From the NCBI GenBank assembly GCA_937121005.1, contig CAKZKB010000140.1, positions 1-5,147 of the forward strand: a stretch of 5,147 bases of DNA. Direction: 5' to 3'. The position numbers and the translations under genes are program-made. Below the pieces are notes generated by a model. That model was not told the DNA's origin and ran no database searches. It was given only the letters and a program-made list of their open reading frames with translations. The stretch comes from an uncultured cyanobacterium. GTDB lineage: Bacteria > Cyanobacteriota > Cyanobacteriia > Cyanobacteriales > Geitlerinemataceae. Below are positions 1 to 5,147 of this stretch, piece after piece. How positions within the stretch are numbered: the first letter of the stretch is position 1; each line of letters opens with the position of its first letter.

Positions 1-582
1 CGTGGGGGAGAACGGACTGAGTATGTTTGGGACGATCGCGATCGTTTGGTTTCCTCTACCACTGTTGATGGCGATGTCATTACTTACACTTACGATGACA
101 ATAACATCCGAGTCAGCCAAACGGTAAACGGGGTGACGACTCAGTACATCGTTGATGATAATCGTCCCTATGCTCAAGTTTTAGAAGAATATGTGGACGG
201 TGAGTTACAAGTCCGCTACGTGCATGGTTTGGACTTGATTTCTCAGGAACGGAACGGTGAGGTTTCGGTTTATCTGGTTGATGGTTTGGGTAGCACTCGC
301 ATCTTGACGGACATCGACGGGAATGTTACCAATACTTACACTTACGATGCTTTCGGAAATCTGATTCAGTCTAGTGAGGTGGTTGAGAACAATTATCTAT
401 TTACAGGAGAGCAATTTGATGCTAGCCTGGAGCAGTATTACTTGCGAGCCAGGTTTTATGACCCCGCTCTAGGACGGTTTACTCGCCGCGATACTTATGA
501 GGGGCGTATTGGCGAGCCTGTTACATTGCATAAATATCTTTACGCCAATGCTAATCCGGTTAACTACGTCGATCCAACAGGC
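1..582 (+). repeat. RHS core copy 1 (paralogous to 3273-3869)
   Basis: This stretch encodes the terminal YD repeats and RHS core and aligns end to end with 3273-3869 in the second cassette. Shared blocks include ERTEY, IRVS, GLDLISQ, ENNYL, GEQFD, YLRAR.YDP.LGRF and DPTG. At DNA level the copies are diverged; the longest identical run I spotted is the 15 bases GAACGGACTGAGTAT (10-24 and 3282-3296). The similarity stops abruptly after DPTG. Such shared cores are the expected substrate for tip exchange by recombination. Confidence 0.85.
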
Positions 583-1176
583 TATTTTTCAATACTTAGT
601 CAAAGGGCTGCTCTATCTATTTTATCGGCTCTTGCAATTGAGGCAGGACGTTCGTTAGTAGCACCATTACCTTTACAAGCTCCTGAAGACTCAACTGATA
701 ACTCCGATCCGCTATCATCTCAGCGATTTATCTACGATGCAGGAATTTTGGCCTTTGGAATTTTTTCAGGAACACTTTCAGGACTTAGACCAATTTTCGC
801 GAACGGGAAAAACTTTTTATCTTACTTTGGACGCTTCGGTAGTACCTCATTAGATGATGCGTCACAGTATGTTGCTCCTGGTGTGGGAGCGCTTCTAAGA
901 AATGCCCAAACTCCAAAAGGAGTTTGGATTGCACGAGAAACTTTCCAAGCTCTTGAAACAGTTGCAGGAAAAGCAGCAAAGAAAAAATTTATTAGTGCCT
1001 TGCATAAAGGGATTGTAGGTCCTACTAATCAACAAGGTATTAAGATACTACGAGCTCCTGTTAACGGCTACACACATGAGTTAAAGATTAATGGTAGTGC
1101 GGCTCGAATTTTAGGAAAATTCGATGCAAATGGAGTTTTGATTTTTGACAATTTTCTACCAAGAGGTTTGCACTAA
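1..1176 (+). CDS. Rhs/YD-repeat polymorphic toxin, C-terminal part (5' end outside window)
   Basis: The frame is open from base 1 and reads YD-repeat sequence at once (RTEYVWDDRDRLVSS), so the gene begins upstream and the TTG at 46 is not a real start. The 391 visible residues hold the last two YD repeats, the RHS repeat-associated core (GLDLISQ, ENNYLFTGEQFD, RARFYDPALGRF, KYLYANANPVNYVDPTG; core ends at codon 194) and then a 197-residue tip with no similarity to the tip of the second cassette. In the family the YD repeats form a shell that encloses the tip, which is released by cleavage near the DPxG boundary. The end of the tip has conserved-looking His, Glu and Lys residues typical of small nuclease-type toxins. 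The gene is followed after 32 bases by its probable immunity gene. I am sure of the Rhs identity, and unsure of the toxin activity and of the secretion route. Confidence 0.95.
   Translation, partial: RGGERTEYVWDDRDRLVSSTTVDGDVITYTYDDNNIRVSQTVNGVTTQYIVDDNRPYAQVLEEYVDGELQVRYVHGLDLISQERNGEVSVYLVDGLGSTRILTDIDGNVTNTYTYDAFGNLIQSSEVVENNYLFTGEQFDASLEQYYLRARFYDPALGRFTRRDTYEGRIGEPVTLHKYLYANANPVNYVDPTGYFSILSQRAALSILSALAIEAGRSLVAPLPLQAPEDSTDNSDPLSSQRFIYDAGILAFGIFSGTLSGLRPIFANGKNFLSYFGRFGSTSLDDASQYVAPGVGALLRNAQTPKGVWIARETFQALETVAGKAAKKKFISALHKGIVGPTNQQGIKILRAPVNGYTHELKINGSAARILGKFDANGVLIFDNFLPRGLH
583..1173 (+). other. Variable C-terminal toxin tip 1 (possible BECR-type nuclease)
   Basis: This is the 197 codons after the DPTG boundary. 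The first part is a mildly hydrophobic linker, then a basic stretch (AGKAAKKKF), then a compact end: HKGIVGP, GIK, YTHELKI, ARILGKFD, VLIFDNF and a terminal GLH. Candidate catalytic residues are His at 1003-1005, His-Glu at 1075-1080, Lys at 1084-1086 and the last His at 1171-1173. The pattern of short beta strands with scattered His/Glu/Lys resembles the barnase-EndoU-colicin E5/D-RelE group of RNase toxins that often cap Rhs and CDI proteins, but this is pattern memory and no named family is certain. A soluble immunity neighbour fits an enzyme acting in the cytosol. Confidence 0.6.
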
Positions 1177-1193
1177 TTTTTTGACCTTGATAT

Positions 1194-1199
1194 AAGGAG
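1194..1199 (+). promoter_or_regulatory. Ribosome binding site of immunity gene 1
   Basis: AAGGAG lies 9 bases before the ATG at 1209, ideal spacing. It decides that start over the out-of-frame ATG at 1213. It is the only strong Shine-Dalgarno site I see before a gene start in the window, consistent with the immunity protein needing its own efficient initiation. Confidence 0.8.
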
Positions 1200-1208
1200 T
1201 AGTCGCTC

Positions 1209-1547
1209 ATGGATGAACATCTCGATTTAGATTATTTTTTGACAGATCGCTTAATTATCAGCGATCTAGAAAAAGTTTTGAAAGAGGAGGTAGGTGAACT
1301 TCCTATCGAATTAGATGACGATCTAGTTTCAATTCCGCTAGGAGTGAAACTAGAAATTGTTTCTAAGAGCTATCGACAATCTACTTATAAAAATGGTTTT
1401 TGCAATCACTATGAAGTTCAAGTTGCCATTGGCGGTGTTGCAAAGAAACACTCTAGCATTTTATACCCAAAGTATTGCTTTGCAACCTTGTTTTATACCG
1501 ACAAAAAGGAACTAATTACGTTAGATTTCCATTCTCAAATGAGATAA
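1209..1547 (+). CDS. Putative immunity protein for Rhs tip 1 (unrecognised family)
   Basis: A 112-residue protein with no signal peptide or membrane segment and a strongly acidic N-terminal third (MDEHLDLDYF, EVGELPIELDDD). The second half (LEIVSKSYRQ, HYEVQVAIGGVA, YCFATLFYTDKKELITLDFH) alternates hydrophobic and polar residues as in a beta sheet. I do not recognise the family. The role is inferred from position: it is the small gene right after an Rhs toxin tip, 32 bases downstream, with its own good ribosome binding site, and it is followed by a displaced Rhs core. An acidic soluble immunity protein commonly binds a basic nuclease tip and blocks its active site in the cytosol. It is low in GC compared with the Rhs core (20 of 60 bases in 1201-1260), as is usual for immunity genes. 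Confidence 0.75.
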   Translation: MDEHLDLDYFLTDRLIISDLEKVLKEEVGELPIELDDDLVSIPLGVKLEIVSKSYRQSTYKNGFCNHYEVQVAIGGVAKKHSSILYPKYCFATLFYTDKKELITLDFHSQMR

Positions 1548-4469
1548 ACTAATAGAGGTGATGGCGACATCACCACATTAGTCACGACTTGGGATTACAA
1601 TGACAACGGAAACATCACCTCCGTTGTCGATCCCGAAGGCGGTTTGACTCAATTTGAATACGACGATAATGGCAATCAAACCGCCATCATCGATCCGTTA
1701 GATCGCCGTACCGAACAGCGTTACGATGACAAAAATCAACTCACCGAAACCATTTATCCTGACGATACACCGGACAATTCCGATGACAATCTCCGCACGA
1801 CAATTGAATACGATGCGGCGGGAAATCAAACCGCAGTTGTCGATTTTGAAGGCAATATTACTGCCTATACTTACAACGAAATTAATCTCCCGACGGGGAT
1901 GATTCTTCCCGACGAAACCCCAGACAATCCGGACGATAACCTGCGGATTACAGTGGAATACGATCGCGGCGGTCAACTGAAATCATTGGTTAATGAAGCG
2001 GGACAACGCACCAATTTTGAATTAGATGATGCGGGTCAGATCGTATTGACCAGTAATTCCCTTGGAGAAGAAACCCGAACCGTTTACGATCCAGCCGGTC
2101 GCGAAATCGCCGTCATCGATGCGTTAGGTCGCCGCACTCAGTACGAATACGATGGGGAAGATCGGCTGGTAAAAACCATTTTTACCGATGGTACGGAGTC
2201 CGTTATCCAATACGATAACTTCGGGAATGTCATCGCCGAAATAGACCCAGCAGGACGCACGGTTCGCTACGAATACGATGCGCTAGATCGTCTCACTGCG
2301 GTCGTCCAAACCCTCGATTCTGTTCCGCTACGAACAGAGTACGATTACGACGAAGCGGGGAATTTAGTCTATCAAAAAGATGCGAACGGAAACGAGACCC
2401 AGTTTGGATTTGACGGTTTGGGACGGCAAGTTTCTGTGGTTCGTCCCTTGGGTCAGCGATCGACAACGGTTTACGATTCTTTGGGGAATATTGTCTCGAC
2501 AACGGATTTCAATGGCACGACGATCGAATTCGATTACGACGATCTAAATCGTTTGGTCTCCCGGAACGTTCTCGGTGAAGATCCATTTGTGGAGTATACT
2601 TATACGGGGAACGGTCGCTTAGATTTGGTGACGGACGATCGCGGAGTCACAGACTTCGATTACAACGATCGCGGTCAGTTAATTTCCCGAACCGAACCCG
2701 ATGGCACGGCGATCGTGTATACTTATAACGATGCGGGTCAGGTGGAGACGGTGACAACTCCCTCGGGAACGGTTCTGTATCGCTATGACGAGTTGAATCG
2801 CTTGCAGCAGGTTGTCGGTTTCGAGCCGTCTGAGGTGACAACTTATACCTACAATGAGGTAGGGAATGTGGACACGATAACGCTTCCCAATGGGGTGGTG
2901 GAAACGCGAGAATACGACGAATTGAATCGGTTGGTGGGGGTCACGAATACCGCCACCGATGGTACGGTGCTGTCGAGTTATACTTATACTCTGGATGAAG
3001 TTGGAAATCGCACCAAGGTTGAGGAGTTGGGTCGGGTTGTGGAGTTTACTTATGACGATTTGTATCGGTTGGTTGGGGAGGAAGTTGGCGATCGCGCGAT
3101 CGATTATGTTTACGATAACGTGGGAAATCGGTTGTCGGTGACGGATTCGGTTGAGGGGACGACGGTTTATTCTTATGATGGGAACGATCGCCTGGAAACG
3201 TCGGTTGAAAATGGCGAGACGACGGTTTACACTTACGACGACAATGGCAATTTGCGCGTGATTGATGTAGAGGGTTCTGCGGAACGGACTGAGTATTTCT
3301 GGGATGTGGAAAACCGTTTAGATCGGGTTGTTCTGGTTGAGGAAGATGGCACGAGTCGCAACGTTGAATACGAGTACGATCCCAATGGCATTCGGGTGAG
3401 TTCTATTGTCGATGGGGTGGAAACTCGCTACTTGATTGATGGGAATCGGACTTATCCGCAGGTGGCGGAGGAATACGCACCGGATGGTACGACTCAGGTG
3501 GCTTACGTTCGCGGTTTGGATTTGATTTCTCAACACCGAGATGGTGAAGATCTATTCTATTTGAATGACGGACATAGTGGGGTTCGTCAGTTAAGCAACG
3601 AGTTGGGTATTGTCACTGATACCTATGATTATGATGCTTATGGGAATGTTTTGAATTCCACTGGAACCACTGAAAATAACTATCTCTATCGGGGAGAACA
3701 ATTCGATCCGAATGTAGATTTACAATACCTACGTGCGCGGTACTACGATCCCGAATTGGGGCGTTTTCCGAGTGTGGATCCCTTTGAAGGACTAATAACA
3801 GTACCAATGTCGCGGCATCGGTATCAGTACGGATATGACAATCCCATCCAAAATATGGACCCGACAGGCGCTTTTACAGAAGAGTTTATTGTAGCCAGCC
3901 TGATATCTACATTCATTACATCGATTGGATCTACGGCTACTGTGCGATTAGGTCAAGCAGGTGAGTTGCTTTTTGGACAAGGCAAATACTATGAATGGGA
4001 AGGCCCCATAGTCACGGCTGGCTACGACATCTCGCTTGTACATCCACCTTTTTTCAGCGTTCCTCTAGAAGGGATGTTTGTGGCAGCATCTACGTGCGGA
4101 CAGGATGAGATTGTGCGTGGTAGCTGGTTAGTCGTCTCTACCGGGGTAGGATTGAGCGTTCCAAGTCTACCTGTTGGCTTTTCTTTCGGAGAAGCTACAC
4201 TGTACTCTCCATCTTTCTTGGGGCCAAATTCTGGAGCATTCGCTGGACTTGCTGGTAGCGTTGCTTCGGGTGGCATAGTATACACAAATAGTTACTGGTC
4301 GCACGCTTTTTATTTTATGGGTTTTGGTCTGCTGATTTCTACCCCCCCTGCAAATGGTTTGGATGTCGTAACTCCACTTCGACTGGCAGGTGGATTGTCG
4401 ATTCCCATCTACAATCCACGATATCGGAATGAACCGGCTAACTGTATGCCGTCCTTAGTAAATCTATGA
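1548..4469 (+). CDS. Displaced Rhs/YD-repeat core with second toxin tip, no proper start codon
   Basis: This is a 973-codon open frame that begins at the codon after the TAA of the preceding immunity gene, in the same frame. YD-repeat sequence is evident from about 1590 (WDYNDNGNITSVVD), upstream of the first usable start, a TTG at 1644 with no ribosome binding site; translation from there would give 941 residues. It contains about 28 YD repeats of 20-25 residues, an RHS core (GLDLISQ, NNYLYRGEQFD, YLRARYYDPELGRF, DPTG at 3858-3869) and a 199-residue tip. It looks like the classic displaced cassette of Rhs loci: core, tip and immunity pushed downstream when a new tip was inserted. It may be silent until recombination restores it to the leading gene, or weakly expressed. 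No frameshift or stop interrupts it, so displacement may be recent or the frame may be under selection. Confidence 0.88.
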   Translation, partial: TNRGDGDITTLVTTWDYNDNGNITSVVDPEGGLTQFEYDDNGNQTAIIDPLDRRTEQRYDDKNQLTETIYPDDTPDNSDDNLRTTIEYDAAGNQTAVVDFEGNITAYTYNEINLPTGMILPDETPDNPDDNLRITVEYDRGGQLKSLVNEAGQRTNFELDDAGQIVLTSNSLGEETRTVYDPAGREIAVIDALGRRTQYEYDGEDRLVKTIFTDGTESVIQYDNFGNVIAEIDPAGRTVRYEYDALDRLTAVVQTLDSVPLRTEYDYDEAGNLVYQKDANGNETQFGFDGLGRQVSVVRPLGQRSTTVYDSLGNIVSTTDFNGTTIEFDYDDLNRLVSRNVLGEDPFVEYTYTGNGRLDLVTDDRGVTDFDYNDRGQLISRTEPDGTAIVYTYNDAGQVETVTTPSGTVLYRYDELNRLQQVVGFEPSEVTTYTYNEVGNVDTITLPNGVVETREYDELNRLVGVTNTATDGTVLSSYTYTLDEVGNRTKVEELGRVVEFTYDDLYRLVGEEVGDRAIDYVYDNVGNRLSVTDSVEGTTVYSYDGNDRLETSVENGETTVYTYDDNGNLRVIDVEGSAERTEYFWDVENRLDRVVLVEEDGTSRNVEYEYDPNGIRVSSIVDGVETRYLIDGNRTYPQVAEEYAPDGTTQVAYVRGLDLISQHRDGEDLFYLNDGHSGVRQLSNELGIVTDTYDYDAYGNVLNSTGTTENNYLYRGEQFDPNVDLQYLRARYYDPELGRFPSVDPFEGLITVPMSRHRYQYGYDNPIQNMDPTGAFTEEFIVASLISTFITSIGSTATVRLGQAGELLFGQGKYYEWEGPIVTAGYDISLVHPPFFSVPLEGMFVAASTCGQDEIVRGSWLVVSTGVGLSVPSLPVGFSFGEATLYSPSFLGPNSGAFAGLAGSVASGGIVYTNSYWSHAFYFMGFGLLISTPPANGLDVVTPLRLAGGLSIPIYNPRYRNEPANCMPSLVNL
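1557..1574 (+). other. Perfect hairpin with GCGA tetraloop after immunity gene 1
   Basis: GGTGATG and CATCACC are perfectly complementary (7 bp) around a GCGA loop, a GNRA-type tetraloop, starting 10 bases after the immunity stop. No T run follows, so it is not a typical intrinsic terminator. The same bases read RGDGDITT in the Rhs frame, so the structure may be coincidental. Confidence 0.4.
1758..1814 (+). repeat. 57-base internal repeat, copy 1
   Basis: It encodes PDDTPDNSDDNLRTTIEYD, an unusual Asp/Pro/Asn-rich insertion in the YD register. Copy 2 lies exactly 150 bases downstream at 1908-1964. A related motif (YPDAVPG...R.RTEY) recurs in the third Rhs stretch at about 5079-5135. Confidence 0.75.
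1908..1964 (+). repeat. 57-base internal repeat, copy 2
   Basis: It encodes PDETPDNPDDNLRITVEYD, matching copy 1 at 14 of 19 residues while the DNA differs mostly at third codon positions. That suggests an old duplication of a two-unit block kept under protein-level constraint. Confidence 0.75.
3088..3095. other. HIP1 octamer GCGATCGC
   Basis: One full copy of the highly iterated palindrome of many cyanobacterial genomes. Near matches containing CGATCG occur elsewhere (for example 33-45, 1961-1967, 2636-2642, 2664-2670). This supports a cyanobacterial host but does not prove it. Confidence 0.55.
3273..3869 (+). repeat. RHS core copy 2 (paralogous to 1-582)
   Basis: The second copy of the terminal YD repeats and RHS core, ending at DPTG. 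It differs from copy 1 mainly in the stretch before the boundary: DPFEGLITVPMSRHRYQYGYDNP here, against DTYEGRIGEPVTLHKYLYANANP in copy 1 (listed for contrast). Divergence throughout shows that the two cores were not recently copied from each other. Confidence 0.85.
3870..4466 (+). other. Variable C-terminal toxin tip 2 (hydrophobic, glycine-rich)
   Basis: This is the 199 codons after DPTG, unrelated by eye to tip 1. It starts with a hydrophobic stretch (FIVASLISTFITSIGS). A serine/valine/glycine-rich middle follows (VVSTGVGLSVPSLPVGFSFG), then a small-residue segment (SGAFAGLAGSVASGGIVY), an aromatic hydrophobic run (AFYFMGFGLLIS) and a polar end with NPRYRNEPANC. I see no His/Glu/Lys-rich nuclease core. 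The composition, together with a membrane immunity protein next door, suggests a membrane-inserting or envelope-acting toxin. No known toxin family is recognised. Confidence 0.55.
4466..4469 (+). promoter_or_regulatory. ATGA stop-start overlap (tip 2 / immunity 2)
   Basis: The TGA of the displaced Rhs frame (4467-4469) overlaps the ATG of the membrane protein (4466-4468). No Shine-Dalgarno site precedes it, so translation is probably coupled. If the upstream frame is not translated, expression of this immunity gene would need another route. Confidence 0.7.
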
Positions 4470-4945
4470 GTTGGAAAAGATTCGAGAAGATTGCTGACTT
4501 TATCGCAGTTATGGGAGTGTCTGCTGCTGTTTTATCACTAATCTTGCACTGGGATCAATTACCCGATGACGTTCCTTTTGTTCAAGATGCACACAATTTT
4601 CACTATATCGAGAAAGAAACATTAATCGAACTTTGTATATTTTCGGCTATTGTTCATATTGGAATTGGAATTTTAAGTCGATTTCCGGAGCGACTTCTCC
4701 CTCCTGGAATTATCACAATTATCACCGATCAAAATCGAGAAGTTCAACTCAAAATTGTTCTTCAGTTCTGCAATTCGGTGAGAATACAGATAGTTTTGAT
4801 GCTAAACGGGATAATTATAGGAACAATTGCTGTTGCGTTAAATTCAACTAAAGGGATCTATGTTTGGTGTTTCCAGCAGGGCCTAACAGTTGTTTTTCTG
4901 ATAACATGGATTATTTATCTCTACCGAGCGTATCACAATCGATGA
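4466..4945 (+). CDS. DUF1648/SdpI-like membrane protein, putative immunity for Rhs tip 2
   Basis: A 159-residue integral membrane protein with four likely helices at about residues 10-28, 52-70, 107-125 and 133-153. After helix 1 it carries WDQLPDDVP (29-37), the hallmark of the DUF1648 domain that forms the N-terminal part of SdpI. ILSRFPE (69-75) and TDQNREVQLKIVLQF (87-101) before helix 3 also match what I recall of small DUF1648 proteins. SdpI protects Bacillus subtilis from the membrane-active peptide SdpC. The usual HFN.G segment after LPD.VP is changed here to FVQDAHNFHY. Its position directly after a toxin tip, with an ATGA overlap, makes it the likely immunity protein for tip 2, acting in the inner membrane. 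It is AT-rich (17 of 60 bases GC in 4621-4680). Family call by recognition only; the role is inferred. Confidence 0.75.
   Translation: MSWKRFEKIADFIAVMGVSAAVLSLILHWDQLPDDVPFVQDAHNFHYIEKETLIELCIFSAIVHIGIGILSRFPERLLPPGIITIITDQNREVQLKIVLQFCNSVRIQIVLMLNGIIIGTIAVALNSTKGIYVWCFQQGLTVVFLITWIIYLYRAYHNR
4942..4945 (+). promoter_or_regulatory. ATGA stop-start overlap (immunity 2 / third Rhs stretch)
   Basis: The TGA of the membrane protein (4943-4945) overlaps an ATG at 4942 that opens the third Rhs-like frame. There is no Shine-Dalgarno site. The overlap may be a chance product of the recombination junction, because the third frame is also open upstream to 4852, with another ATG at 4906. Confidence 0.5.
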
Positions 4946-5147
4946 TAGAAGAGACAACTTCAACACTGAATAAACGGTTAATCGAGACGACTTATTCCCA
5001 AGAGACAAATACAGCAATATTTTTAGCTGTCGTCGCACCGGGTGAAACAGTGGAATCGGTAGACTGGACGCAGGTGGTTTATCCCGATGCAGTTCCGGGG
5101 TATTTGTCCGATCGTCCTCGGATGCGGACGGAATACTTGAAAACCGG
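4942..5147 (+). CDS. Third Rhs/YD-repeat stretch, start of another displaced cassette (3' end outside window)
   Basis: The frame from the ATG at 4942 stays open to the right edge (68 codons). RLIETTYSQ and the end, TQVVYPDAVPG...RPRMRTEYLKTG, have YD-repeat character. TQVVYPDAVPGYLSDRPRM with RTEY matches TETIYPDDTPDNSDDNLRT with TIEY of the second cassette at 9 of 23 aligned residues, including YPD, P, D, R and EY. Its place right after an immunity gene mirrors the start of the second cassette after the first immunity gene. I infer a third displaced Rhs core with its own tip beyond the window. Whether the ATG is used is unknown, since displaced cores normally lack real starts. Confidence 0.65.
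   Translation, partial: MIEETTSTLNKRLIETTYSQETNTAIFLAVVAPGETVESVDWTQVVYPDAVPGYLSDRPRMRTEYLKT

Larger units (their letters stand above)
1590..3428 (+). repeat. YD-repeat array (about 28 units)
   Basis: Protein-level repeats with the pattern [YF].YD..G.[RL]......DG....T, each about 20-25 residues (60-75 bases). Examples are YEYDGEDRLVKTIF, TVYDSLGNIVSTTD, YTYNDAGQVETVTT and YSYDGNDRLETSVE. In characterised Rhs and TcC proteins such repeats wind into a hollow beta-stranded cocoon around the toxin tip. The DNA copies are too diverged to be simple tandem repeats. Confidence 0.9.

Noticed and set aside
46..1176. Treating the TTG at 46 as the start of a complete gene
   Set aside because: YD-repeat sequence continues in frame to base 1, so the gene is cut by the window edge.
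1177..1208. A terminator in the T-rich stretch after the tip 1 stop
   Set aside because: There is a short T run but no stem before it, and the gap holds the ribosome binding site of the next gene, so the pair is probably cotranscribed.
1500..1660. An insertion sequence or integrase-type attachment site at the immunity/Rhs junction
   Set aside because: I see no transposase, terminal inverted repeats or target duplication; homologous recombination in the shared core explains the junction better.
2959..3141. A 60-codon plus-strand open frame inside the second Rhs core
   Set aside because: It is out of frame with the clearly coding YD repeats and has no ribosome binding site or recognisable sequence; it is a shadow.
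1590..3428. A CRISPR array or simple tandem DNA repeat
   Set aside because: The periodicity is at protein level with diverged DNA and no identical repeat/spacer structure.
1698..4285. Several minus-strand open frames of 60-90 codons
   Set aside because: All lie opposite strong coding sequence and give no recognisable domains; long antisense frames are expected where the sense codons are repetitive.
4633..4851. A 72-codon plus-strand open frame inside the membrane immunity gene
   Set aside because: It is low-complexity Ser/Asn/Tyr-rich sequence, out of frame with a convincing four-helix protein; it is a shadow.

Overview
The window reads as part of an accessory Rhs/YD-repeat polymorphic-toxin locus, probably cyanobacterial. 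The hint of host is weak but consistent: CGATCG words are frequent, there is a full HIP1 octamer (GCGATCGC) at 3088-3095, and the Rhs core style resembles the exported YD-repeat proteins common in filamentous cyanobacteria. Every supportable gene is on the plus strand, and all but about 30 bases outside the two window edges are coding.

Layout. (1) Positions 1-1176 are the 3' end of an rhs gene that enters from the left edge: two last YD repeats, the RHS repeat-associated core up to a DPTG boundary (571-582), then a 197-residue variable toxin tip. (2) Positions 1209-1547 hold a small acidic soluble protein with a good ribosome binding site, the likely immunity partner of tip 1. (3) Directly after its TAA stop, and in the same frame, a second Rhs core begins without a start codon. 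It runs as one open frame through about 28 YD repeats, a second RHS core and a second, unrelated, hydrophobic/glycine-rich tip to 4469. (4) Positions 4466-4945 overlap that stop by ATGA and encode a four-helix membrane protein resembling the DUF1648/SdpI-type family, the likely immunity partner of tip 2. (5) Positions 4942-5147 overlap again by ATGA and start a third Rhs-like stretch cut by the right edge.

How it works together (inference from the known Rhs scheme). The main rhs gene carries the toxin tip now in use, with its immunity gene next to it. Downstream lie silent or poorly expressed 'displaced' core-tip-immunity cassettes, left behind when earlier tips were replaced by recombination in the shared core. 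Their retained immunity genes may still protect against kin that use the old tip. The two toxin-immunity pairs look mechanistically different: tip 1 with a soluble immunity protein suggests a cytosolic enzyme toxin, while tip 2 with a membrane immunity protein suggests a membrane-directed toxin. Base composition follows this mosaic: sampled core lines are about 53-57% GC and sampled immunity lines about 28-42% GC.
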